DNA of 27,937 bases from Methanocorpusculum sp. (GTDB lineage: Archaea; Halobacteriota; Methanomicrobia; Methanomicrobiales; Methanocorpusculaceae): assembly GCA_029987245.1 (NCBI GenBank), contig DALTWG010000018.1:1-27937 (forward strand). The letters run 5' to 3'. This document shows, in pieces, positions 16,411 through 22,827 of the stretch. How positions within the stretch are numbered: position 1 is the stretch's first letter; every line of letters begins with the position of its first letter. The translations under genes were made by a program, and so were the position numbers. Under the pieces are notes generated by a model. That model searched no databases, had not been told where the DNA came from, and saw nothing but the letters and a program-made list of their open reading frames with translations.

Positions 16411-17724
16411 ATGAGTGATACTGAATCAGGCTTTTCTGAAATCCTTGCCCTGCTGAAAGCAAATCCGCGGGGCATGTCGGTAACGGAAATAGCCGAAGCG
16501 GTGCACACAAACAGAAATACAGCCGCCCGCTATCTGGACAATCTTTTGGTCTCCGGGCGCGTGGAGATGCGGACGTTTGGCAAGGCAAAGGTATTCTTTG
16601 AGTCAAAGCGCGTGCCGGTTTCGGCCATGCTCAATCTCTCATCCGAGATGGTGCTTTTAATCGATTCCGATTTGAAAATTATTCAGGTCAATGATTCGCT
16701 TCTTTCTTTTCTGCACGCAGAGGCAGATGATATTGCAGGAACCTTTGTGTATGAAGGGGCCTGCCGCGCGTTTTGTTCAGGCATTCTCACCGAACAAATC
16801 CGGCGCGCCCTCTCAGGCGAGATGATAAAAAGCGAGCTGCGGCTGTATGTCGATAACGCCGAGCATTACCTTGAAGAACGGATTTCTCCGATGGTTCTTG
16901 CAGACGGAAGACCCGGCGTCACGCTGATTTTAGATGACATAACCGCAGAGGTGCAGGCAAAAACCGCGCTGGAGCAGAGCGAATCCCTGTTTCGCCGGCT
17001 GGTTGAAACGGTGAAGGACGTATTGTGGGAAATCGATGAAACTTTTGCCATTCAGTATGTCAGCCCGCAGATTGAATCCATGCTCGGCTACACGCCGGAA
17101 GAGCTTGCCGGCCGCAGTTTTGCGGAGTTGATGCCTGAAGAGGCCGCGCTGCATTTTTTGCGGGAGATTGGCTCGGGTTCTGCGCAGGAAACCGGCTTTA
17201 CGCTCTATGACTTCCCTCTTTTGACAAAAGAGGGCAAAACCGTTTATGGGGAATTTTGTGCAACGCCTGTTATTATCGAAGGCGAGGCTGATGTATTTTT
17301 GGGCTATTCCGGCGCTCTGCACGACGTAACTGCCCAGCATTCGGCGGAGCTTTCCGCGCGGCGGTGGAAGCAGTTTCTTGGCGCGGTAATTGACAATATT
17401 CCGTCTCTTATTGCAGTAGTCGACCTGAAAGACCAGAAAATCGTTTACGTAAATGAGCGGCTGGAAGAGGAAATCGGCTATCCGAAAGAGCAGCTCACGC
17501 TTCTTGATGCAAATGAGTTTGCCTCGGTTCTTGCATCCGCGTCGCTGGAAAGAATTTTTGCGGAGGCAAAAGCCGGCCGGTTTTCTTTGCAGACGACCTC
17601 CGATGTCATTATGCTTATGGAGGAAAAATATCCGTGTGACATCCGCACGGTGCCTTTTACCATGACTGATGAGCAGCAGTATCTTGTGGTGATTTTCAGC
17701 AGTCCGGCCGGGGTAAAACGGTAA
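16411..17724 (+). CDS. Winged-helix / triple-PAS sensory regulator
   Basis: This is 437 residues. Residues 1-68 are a winged helix (FSEILALLKANPRGMSVTEIAEAVHTNRNTAARYLDNLLVSGRVEMRTFG). Three PAS domains follow: about 75-175 (SEMVLLIDSDLKIIQVNDSLLSFLH), 190-310 (LVETVKDVLWEIDETFAIQYVSPQIESMLGYTPEELAG) and 320-432 (VIDNIPSLIAVVDLKDQKIVYVNERLEEEIGYPKEQL). There is no histidine kinase, receiver or membrane segment, so it is probably a one-component cytoplasmic regulator that couples a small-molecule or redox signal to DNA binding. The ligand is unknown. Such HTH-PAS proteins are frequent in Methanomicrobiales. The upstream region holds a TATA box and nested inverted repeats that may serve for regulation. 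Confidence 0.85.
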   Translation: MSDTESGFSEILALLKANPRGMSVTEIAEAVHTNRNTAARYLDNLLVSGRVEMRTFGKAKVFFESKRVPVSAMLNLSSEMVLLIDSDLKIIQVNDSLLSFLHAEADDIAGTFVYEGACRAFCSGILTEQIRRALSGEMIKSELRLYVDNAEHYLEERISPMVLADGRPGVTLILDDITAEVQAKTALEQSESLFRRLVETVKDVLWEIDETFAIQYVSPQIESMLGYTPEELAGRSFAELMPEEAALHFLREIGSGSAQETGFTLYDFPLLTKEGKTVYGEFCATPVIIEGEADVFLGYSGALHDVTAQHSAELSARRWKQFLGAVIDNIPSLIAVVDLKDQKIVYVNERLEEEIGYPKEQLTLLDANEFASVLASASLERIFAEAKAGRFSLQTTSDVIMLMEEKYPCDIRTVPFTMTDEQQYLVVIFSSPAGVKR

Positions 17725-17765
17725 AGTTGATAATTCATCTGAACAAATACTATAGCCGTATTTTT

Positions 17766-17848
17766 GCGAGAGTATCCGAGCGGCCAAAGGAGGCTGACTC
17801 AAGATCAGCTCATGCAGATGTTCGCGGGTTCGAATCCCTCCTCTCGCA
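17766..17848 (+). tRNA. tRNA-Leu (CAA anticodon)
   Basis: The cloverleaf is 83 nt, including the discriminator A. The 7-bp acceptor stem GCGAGAG/CTCTCGC is perfect. The D-arm has the leucine-type loop GAGCGGCCAAAG. The anticodon stem is GCTGA/TCAGC with loop CTCAAGA, giving anticodon CAA, which reads UUG. A long variable arm of class II type follows (CATGCAGATG region), then the T-loop TTCGAAT. The T-stem GCGGG/CCCTC has one C-U mismatch (50-64). CCA is not encoded and no intron is visible. A short T4 follows the gene. Confidence 0.93.
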
Positions 17849-17902
17849 CTTTTCCAGAATTGAGTAAGAAACCTTATCCATTATTACTGCTAATTAGTAA
17901 GC

Positions 17903-18301
17903 ATGGGATTTTTTAACGACTTGAAAACATCGGCCAAGGAAGGCGTCGACGACATCAAAAAATCTGTGAAAACAGAAGAACTGAAAAGTCAGATTCGCGA
18001 CCTTGAACGCAAGGAAAACGAGGCATACGCTGAAATCGGCCGCGAGGCAGTGGCTTTAGACGGCCCTGACAAGTTCGGTGAAAAAGGCGAAAATCTTATG
18101 AAACTGCAGTCCGAAATCGAAACCAAAAAGAACGAACTTGCAGTTTTAGAGAAAAAGCCCGAGCCGGAAGCAGAAGAGGCAAAGACCGAAGGCGAAGCGG
18201 CAGCTGAAGAGGAGCCTTCCAAGAAATTTTGTACCCAGTGCGGCGCGGAAGTCACCGCTGAGATGAAGTTCTGCGGCAAGTGCGGCGCAAAACTTGACTA
18301 A
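17903..18301 (+). CDS. Small coiled-coil protein with C-terminal zinc ribbon
   Basis: This is 132 residues. Residues about 1-85 are predicted helical coiled coil (ELKSQIRDLERKENEAYAEIGREAV; LMKLQSEIETKKNELAVLEKK). An acidic Glu/Ala linker (about 86-107) follows. The C-terminus is a zinc-ribbon with CxxC pairs C110/C113 and C124/C127 (FCTQCGAEVTAEMKFCGKCG). Such zinc-ribbon tails are common in archaea and usually mediate protein or nucleic-acid contacts. The function is unknown. There is no signal peptide. It stands alone between tRNA-Leu and the sulfur cluster, and a T6 tract follows 15 bases after its stop. Confidence 0.85.
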   Translation: MGFFNDLKTSAKEGVDDIKKSVKTEELKSQIRDLERKENEAYAEIGREAVALDGPDKFGEKGENLMKLQSEIETKKNELAVLEKKPEPEAEEAKTEGEAAAEEEPSKKFCTQCGAEVTAEMKFCGKCGAKLD

Positions 18302-18316
18302 CCTGTCACTCACTTC

Positions 18317-18322
18317 TTTTTT
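18317..18322 (+). terminator. Poly-T terminator after zinc-ribbon gene
   Basis: T6 lies 15 bases after the stop, before the TATA box of the sulfur cluster. Confidence 0.45.
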
Positions 18323-18340
18323 ACGCGACACAAACCTTTC

Positions 18341-18349
18341 TTTTAAATA
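18341..18349 (+). promoter_or_regulatory. TATA box of the homocysteine-synthesis cluster
   Basis: TTTTAAATA ends 25 bases before the ATG at 18375. The spacing predicts transcription starting at or near the start codon, so the mRNA is probably leaderless. Confidence 0.55.
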
Positions 18350-18374
18350 GATTGAAGTAGAATACTTAATTACT

Positions 18375-19883
18375 ATGCAAAAATCCATCGAAGAAATAAA
18401 TGAACGGATACGCGATGGAAGCGTTCGTGTAGTCACTGCTGACAAAATGCCGGATATCGTTGACGAATTAGGCGTTGAAGGCGCGCTCAAAGAAGTTGAT
18501 GTGGTAACTACCGGAACCTTTGGCGCGATGTGTTCTTCGGGCGCATTCTTCAACTTCGGTCATGCGGAAATTCCCATCAGAATGGACCACATGTACTTAA
18601 ATAACGTCGAAGCACATGCGGGACTTGCCGCGGTTGACTGCTATCTCGGCGCAACCCAGGAATCAGTCACCGTCCGCGACGCCTATGGGGGCGCGCACGT
18701 TATTGAAGACTTTATCGCCGGAAAAACCGTGGAACTGCGCGCCTCTTCCAAAGGCACCGACTGCTATCCGCGCCGCGAACTTATCAACGAGTTTACGCTT
18801 GCCGACTTAAATCAGGCAATCATGGTAAACCCGCGCAACTCCTATCAGTGCTATGACGCGGCAACCAATATGGGAAACAAGCCAATCAGAACCTACATGG
18901 GCTATCTGCTTCCCAATCACAAAAATGTCACCTATTCGGGCGCCGGCGCGCTTTCGCCTACAACAAACGACCCGGGATTCCATAGCATCGGTTCCGGAAC
19001 GCCGATTTTCCTTGCGGGCGCAAACGGCATCGTTGTCGGTGAAGGAACCCAGTCCTCGCCCGGAAACGGTTTTGCAACCCTGATGACCTGCGCCAATATG
19101 AAAGATATGTCAATCGACTACCTGCGCGCTGCTACTATGACAGGTTACGGAGTCACGATGTATGTCGGTGTAGGTGTGCCGATTCCGGTGATAAACGAGC
19201 AGATTGTGAAAAATACCGCCGTCCGCGACGAGGATTTAGTTACGGAAATCGTTGATTACGGGACGCCGTGCCGGGACAGACCGGTGCTTCGCAAAGTCAC
19301 CTATGCCGAGCTTAAATCCGGTAAAGTCGAGATAAACGGCGAGGAAATCAGAACCTCTTCGCTTTCGAGCTACAGAAAAGCCTGCGAGGTTGCAGCGGAA
19401 CTGACGAAAAGAATCGAGTCTGGCACGTTTACCGTGGCCTTGCCAACACGGCCGATTAACGGAACGAAAATAAACCGTCCGATGGCTGAAAAAGGCACAA
19501 CGGTCCTTGTAAGCGAGATGATGGGACGCAAATTTATCTCCATCAGCGAGGAGGACAGTGTAAAAGAGGCCGCGCGCCGGCTTTTGAAGGGTGAAACCAA
19601 TCATCTGCCGGTTATAGACAAGGAAAACCGTCTGTGCGGTATTGTGACAACCTATGATGTCTCAAAAGCATTTGCAAATGACAATCAGGACAAAAATGTG
19701 GGAGATATTATGACAAAGCGTGTTATTACGACCGGGCCGGATGTGCCGGTGGATGTAGCCGCGCGCACTCTGCAGAAAAACAATATCGGCGCCCTGGTCG
19801 TCGTGGATTCCGGAAATAAAGTCCTTGGGCTGCTTCATTCGTATGCTTTAGGTGACCTTGTCGGCCGGAGGGGATTGCAGTGA
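18375..19883 (+). CDS. Homocysteine biosynthesis protein, COG1900 (DUF39) with two CBS domains
   Basis: This is 502 residues. Residues about 1-370 are the DUF39 domain (VDVVTTGTFGAMCSSGAFFNFG, with C53; SSKGTDCYPRRELINEFTLADLNQA, with C130; NYSGAGALSPTTNDP-like motif at YSGAGALSPTTNDPGFHSIG). Residues about 383-500 hold two CBS motifs (FISISEEDSVKEAARRLL and VITTGPDVPVDVAARTLQ). In Methanosarcina acetivorans a DUF39-CBS protein and its partner ferredoxin are needed to make homocysteine from aspartate semialdehyde and sulfide, bypassing acetylhomoserine. CBS domains suggest adenosyl-ligand control. The next gene overlaps its end by 4 bases, so the two subunits are probably made together. It has its own TATA box and probably a leaderless start. 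Confidence 0.93.
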   Translation: MQKSIEEINERIRDGSVRVVTADKMPDIVDELGVEGALKEVDVVTTGTFGAMCSSGAFFNFGHAEIPIRMDHMYLNNVEAHAGLAAVDCYLGATQESVTVRDAYGGAHVIEDFIAGKTVELRASSKGTDCYPRRELINEFTLADLNQAIMVNPRNSYQCYDAATNMGNKPIRTYMGYLLPNHKNVTYSGAGALSPTTNDPGFHSIGSGTPIFLAGANGIVVGEGTQSSPGNGFATLMTCANMKDMSIDYLRAATMTGYGVTMYVGVGVPIPVINEQIVKNTAVRDEDLVTEIVDYGTPCRDRPVLRKVTYAELKSGKVEINGEEIRTSSLSSYRKACEVAAELTKRIESGTFTVALPTRPINGTKINRPMAEKGTTVLVSEMMGRKFISISEEDSVKEAARRLLKGETNHLPVIDKENRLCGIVTTYDVSKAFANDNQDKNVGDIMTKRVITTGPDVPVDVAARTLQKNNIGALVVVDSGNKVLGLLHSYALGDLVGRRGLQ

Positions 19884-20272
19884 AGCTGTTAGTTGAATAC
19901 ACCGGCACTGCAACGCAGAAGCCGAGTATCGCGGCCGCCATTTTGAAGTCGGGCGTTGAGGTAAACATTGAGCGCGCGCAGATTGACGGCGATTTCGGCT
20001 GGACGCTGCTTTCAGTTGACGAAAAGGAAGCGGAGAAATTTATTTCGGCGATTGATGCGCCCGGTGTTTCGATTAAAATTCAGAAAGATTCGGTTACGCA
20101 CAATCCGGACGAGTGTGTTGACTGCGGGCTTTGCATCAGTATCTGCCAGAAACAGGTCTTTTCCTTTGACAGCGAGTGGCGTCTGGTAATTAATGCGGAT
20201 AAATGCGTCTTATGCGGGCGCTGCGCCGCATTCTGCCCCCAGCGCGCGTTATCTGTTGAAAAAGACGACTAA
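19880..20272 (+). CDS. NIL domain / 2x[4Fe-4S] ferredoxin partner for homocysteine synthesis
   Basis: This is 130 residues from a GTG start that overlaps the previous stop by 4 bases. Residues about 1-70 form an NIL-like ACT-fold domain (TQKPSIAAAILKSGVEVNIERAQI). Two ferredoxin CxxCxxCxxxC motifs follow: C79/C82/C85/C89 (CVDCGLCISICQ) and C109/C112/C115/C119 (CVLCGRCAAFCP). In Methanosarcina acetivorans the corresponding protein works with the DUF39-CBS protein in sulfide-dependent homocysteine formation, where the iron-sulfur clusters are thought to take part in sulfur or electron transfer. The overlap with the upstream gene and the shared pathway support one functional complex. A T8 tract separates it from the next gene. 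Confidence 0.93.
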   Translation: MKLLVEYTGTATQKPSIAAAILKSGVEVNIERAQIDGDFGWTLLSVDEKEAEKFISAIDAPGVSIKIQKDSVTHNPDECVDCGLCISICQKQVFSFDSEWRLVINADKCVLCGRCAAFCPQRALSVEKDD

Positions 20273-20273
20273 C

Positions 20274-20281
20274 TTTTTTTT
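20274..20281 (+). terminator. T8 tract at the junction inside the sulfur cluster
   Basis: Eight T residues fill the gap between the ferredoxin stop and the UPF0280 ATG. By archaeal rules this should cause at least partial termination, so it may reduce expression of the third gene. Confidence 0.4.
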
Positions 20282-20998
20282 ATGCTGCGCGATCATTTTG
20301 CCCATAAGCAGACGATTACAACGATTCTTGCGGATGCAAAAGAGGATATTGAGGCCGCAAAAGCCGCGATGCTTTGCGCCCGCGCAGATTTGGAAGGCTA
20401 TATCGCCCGGGACCCCTTTTTCTCCATGACGTATGATGCCTACTGCGCCGCCGAATCCGCGCCGGAAATTGTGCGGCGCATGAGCGAGGCGTCGCTTTCG
20501 GCGAATGTGGGTCCCATGGCCGCGGTTGCGGCATCTATTGCCTGGGCGGGCGCGGAGGCAATGCAGGATGCGGGAGCATCCTTTGGTCTTATCGACAACG
20601 GAGGCGACATCGCGGTCTTTTCAGACCGCGATGTGCGCATCGGGATTTTTGCAGGAAATGCGCCCTCGTCTTCCAAATATGCATTCATTCTTCCCCCGCA
20701 GGAAAAAATCTGCGGGATTTGCACCAGTTCGGCGACAGTTGGTCCATCCGTCTCATTCGGCATCGCTGATGCGGTTGTCTGTTTTTCTCGCAATCCGGCA
20801 AAAGCCGATGCATGGGCGACAGGGCTTTGCAACATAATTACGCCGGAGAATTTCCCCCCACCGGGTGACGCGGATATTTCCGGCGTGTATGCGGTAGCCG
20901 GCGACTGGATTGGAACATGGGGAAAGCTTCCGCAGATTGTGCCGGCAAAAGTGGATACTGATTTGATTACTCGCGGCGAGGCGGGACTTATTCAGTAA
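20282..20998 (+). CDS. UPF0280/COG2122 protein, sulfide assimilation
   Basis: This is 238 residues. Recognisable family motifs are LEGYIARDPFFSMTYDAY near residues 37-55, VGPMAAVAASIAWAG, GLIDNGGDIAVFSDRDVRIGIFAG and CGICTSSATVGPSVSFGIADAVVCFS. The family is ApbE-like in fold (GPMAAVA and DNGGDIA motifs), but whether it binds flavin here is unknown. In Methanosarcina acetivorans a COG2122 protein has been linked to efficient sulfide use for cysteine and homocysteine synthesis. Here it lies directly after the two homocysteine-synthesis genes, 9 bases downstream, so all three sulfur proteins are together. The start is the ATG immediately after a T8 tract, with no Shine-Dalgarno, so read-through or translational coupling must be assumed. 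Confidence 0.88.
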   Translation: MLRDHFAHKQTITTILADAKEDIEAAKAAMLCARADLEGYIARDPFFSMTYDAYCAAESAPEIVRRMSEASLSANVGPMAAVAASIAWAGAEAMQDAGASFGLIDNGGDIAVFSDRDVRIGIFAGNAPSSSKYAFILPPQEKICGICTSSATVGPSVSFGIADAVVCFSRNPAKADAWATGLCNIITPENFPPPGDADISGVYAVAGDWIGTWGKLPQIVPAKVDTDLITRGEAGLIQ

Positions 20999-21031
20999 CT
21001 GCTTTATAATATGCGGACACATTAATTGATT

Positions 21032-22099
21032 ATGATGAAAAAATGCTATGCAGGCATCTGCATGTTCCTGCTTGCGCTCGCCCTGTTTTGCGGGGCAGCA
21101 GCGGCGGTAAGTTTTACATCGGAGGCTGTTGTGACGCCTTCGGGTGATTTGAAAATCAGTGAGAAAGTCTTGGTATCTATGACCTTTGAGGTAAAAGCAA
21201 AGGAACTCACGAATCTTTCCTTCTCCACGCCCCTGGAAAAAGCAGCATGGGACATCAGTGTCTACAACGGAAAATCGCGCCTTTTATACTACACACCTAC
21301 CGGTGATTCATTTGCATTTTCGTCCTGCCCGGTTAATGAGGATTTGACGGTTTCAGTTCGCGTTTCCCTGGAAGGCACCGTCCCCCTGCGTTTGTCCGGC
21401 TACAGTGTTTCCATGTTTGAGATAACAGATAAAAACGGCGCCGGCTATGCGACCCCGGTCCAGAATATTCAGGGCAGAGTGCTTGTAACTACTGCAGTCC
21501 CGACTCCGGCAGCATCGCAGACCGCGGCAAGTGAGCCGGTTTTGCGCATTTCCTGTGATAAAAATGCATTTTCGGTAACGCCCGAAGAGCTTTATGTTGG
21601 AAAATATGTTACCGGGGAAATGACAGTCAAGGTTCCCAAGAAGCTGAGTGCGGAAATCACACTTGCCTCCCCGCTTGAAAATGTGCATTTCTCGGCTGTG
21701 CAGTCCTGCTCTGACGGGCGGCAGCTTGCCTATCTGAAGGCAAACGGTTCTCCTTTTACGATTCCTGCATCAACGGTGTATATTGACGAAGCTTACAGTA
21801 TCAAAATTACGTTTACTGGAACGGTTCCGGAAAATCTTGACGGCGCAGAGGTATCTCTTCTCTCCATAGATGCAGGCGAGCACGGCTCGTTTGTGTCGCC
21901 CGTGCAGCAGATTGGAGAAAAGCAGCCAGTTGCCCTGCCGACATTTACTCCCATAGCAGTTGAAACGCCGGTGGCGACTGAAATCCCGACTGTGGAGGTT
22001 ACAGCGGCTCCGGCGGCGCAGCAGCCTGAGCCGAAAGATATGGATTTAATTGCGATGCTGGTGAACTGGATTAAGTCACTGTTCGGACAGGGAGCTTAA
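21032..22099 (+). CDS. Secreted protein with two related beta domains, unknown function
   Basis: This is 355 residues from ATG at 21032 (a TTG at 21026 is not preferred). A signal peptide is clear: MMKKCYAGICMFLLALALF, then CGAAAAVSF; the Cys could be a lipobox residue. Two homologous beta-rich domains follow, at about residues 28-150 and 170-298. Both have the pattern ISxKVLVSxxFEVK...LSxxSPLE, then TFxGTVPxxLxG-x-x-VSxxxI and SP-V-Q-x-I. A Pro/Thr linker and a short amphipathic C-terminal helix (DLIAMLVNWIKSLFGQ) end the protein. I do not recognise the family. It is probably envelope-located. The TATA-like TTTATAAT (21003-21010) lies about 25 bases before the ATG, giving a leaderless mRNA. 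A T6 tract follows. Confidence 0.75.
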   Translation: MMKKCYAGICMFLLALALFCGAAAAVSFTSEAVVTPSGDLKISEKVLVSMTFEVKAKELTNLSFSTPLEKAAWDISVYNGKSRLLYYTPTGDSFAFSSCPVNEDLTVSVRVSLEGTVPLRLSGYSVSMFEITDKNGAGYATPVQNIQGRVLVTTAVPTPAASQTAASEPVLRISCDKNAFSVTPEELYVGKYVTGEMTVKVPKKLSAEITLASPLENVHFSAVQSCSDGRQLAYLKANGSPFTIPASTVYIDEAYSIKITFTGTVPENLDGAEVSLLSIDAGEHGSFVSPVQQIGEKQPVALPTFTPIAVETPVATEIPTVEVTAAPAAQQPEPKDMDLIAMLVNWIKSLFGQGA

Positions 22100-22102
22100 T
22101 TC

Positions 22103-22108
22103 TTTTTT
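22103..22108 (+). terminator. Poly-T terminator after the secreted protein gene
   Basis: T6 begins 4 bases after the stop codon, and the convergent toxin gene ends 35 bases further on. Confidence 0.45.
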
Positions 22109-22142
22109 CTGAAATAATGTTATACGGCAGAAAAATGCTGAT

Positions 22143-22394
22143 TTATTTATAGACATTACGCCGGTGCTTAATCCGTACTACCATCACAGTAACATTCCCG
22201 CAGTCTATATCAATAATGACACGAAAATCACCGACACGGATTTTTCGCATACTATCCATGTCAGTCAACGGAAAAGAGTAAGCATACGGGTCAGCAGCTG
22301 CCCGATTAATTTTATTTCTGATACGCTCAGCAGTCTTTTTATCAAGCCCTTTTAAAAATGTATGCGCCTGAGATGTATAGACTATCTTATACAT
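22143..22394 (-). CDS. RelE/ParE-superfamily toxin
   Basis: This is 83 residues. YKIVYTSQAHTFLKGLDKKTAERIRNKINRAAADPY is the RelE N-terminal beta-helix-helix pattern. MRKIRVGDFRVIIDIDCGNVTVMVVRIKHRRNVYK carries the strand set and C-terminal HRRxVY typical of the superfamily. RelE-type toxins cleave mRNA on the ribosome. The gene is downstream of its antitoxin with a gap of 7 bases, on one transcript in the order antitoxin then toxin. The start is the ATG at 22394. Confidence 0.93.
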   Translation of the reverse strand: MYKIVYTSQAHTFLKGLDKKTAERIRNKINRAAADPYAYSFPLTDMDSMRKIRVGDFRVIIDIDCGNVTVMVVRIKHRRNVYK

Positions 22395-22401
22395 GCGGGT
22401 A

Positions 22402-22644
22402 TCATTCGGATTTCAGTGCTATCATTTCGTCAACTTCCTTTGCTGTATAATAGATTCCGGCTTTGACTTCAGCACGAAGCTCTTCCAGTTCCCGTCGTTC
22501 TTCCGGCGTAATTTCTTCGTCTTCTACTGCATCTTCTATAATTTTTGCCACAATTTCAGCATAGGTTGTAGAATCATCGTCACGAAGCCTGTCAAGTTTT
22601 TGCAGAACATCACGGCTGAGTGATACTGTTACCGTTTCAGTCAT
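22402..22644 (-). CDS. Ribbon-helix-helix-type antitoxin of the RelE pair
   Basis: This is 80 residues. The N-terminus TVTVSLSRDVLQKLDRLRDDDSTTYAEIVAKIIEDAV looks like a ribbon-helix-helix DNA-binding domain. The acidic tail (EEITPEERRELEELRAEVKAGIYYTAKEVDEMI) should wrap the toxin. The promoter on the minus strand is CTATATTTT (22671-22679), about 30 bases before the start, with an inverted repeat GTTTCC-N6-GGAAAC directly beside it. This arrangement fits autorepression by the antitoxin or the toxin-antitoxin complex. The RHH assignment is from pattern only. Confidence 0.85.
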   Translation of the reverse strand: MTETVTVSLSRDVLQKLDRLRDDDSTTYAEIVAKIIEDAVEDEEITPEERRELEELRAEVKAGIYYTAKEVDEMIALKSE

Positions 22645-22678
22645 AATTACTTAGTATGTTGACGTTTAAAAAAATATA

Positions 22679-22696
22679 GTTTCCGCTAAAGGAAAC
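22679..22696. promoter_or_regulatory. Palindromic operator candidate beside the toxin-antitoxin promoter
   Basis: GTTTCC (22679-22684), spacer GCTAAA and GGAAAC (22691-22696). On the minus strand its GGAAAC arm runs into the TATA-like CTATATTTT of the antitoxin gene, so a protein bound here would block TBP/TFB. The same half-sites and spacing occur at 16205-16222. Confidence 0.5.
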
Positions 22697-22745
22697 ATCT
22701 GAATGATGTTGTCTAACCAGCTTCAACTTCATTGGACAGCCTCCC

Positions 22746-22804
22746 CCTATAAAAGATTTCCCTGACACATCCTTTAAATACCTGCAAAACCTAATATTAT
22801 ATAA
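22746..22804 (+). promoter_or_regulatory. Promoter region of the right adhesin-like gene
   Basis: Three TATA-like boxes are visible: CTATAAAAG (22747-22755), TTTAAATA (22773-22780) and TATTATATAA (22795-22804). The last predicts a transcript starting near 22825, close to both candidate start codons (22828 and 22847). AAAGG lies ten bases before the ATG at 22847; nothing comparable precedes 22828. Confidence 0.5.
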
Positions 22805-22827
22805 TCACAATTCATCAGCATCAGCTG

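Noticed and set aside
16930..17802. 290-codon minus-strand frame
   Set aside because: It is antisense to the PAS regulator and runs into the tRNA gene, with no recognisable domain.
22143..22644. Toxin-antitoxin pair as part of a mobile element
   Set aside because: No integrase, transposase, terminal repeats or target-site duplication can be seen around it.
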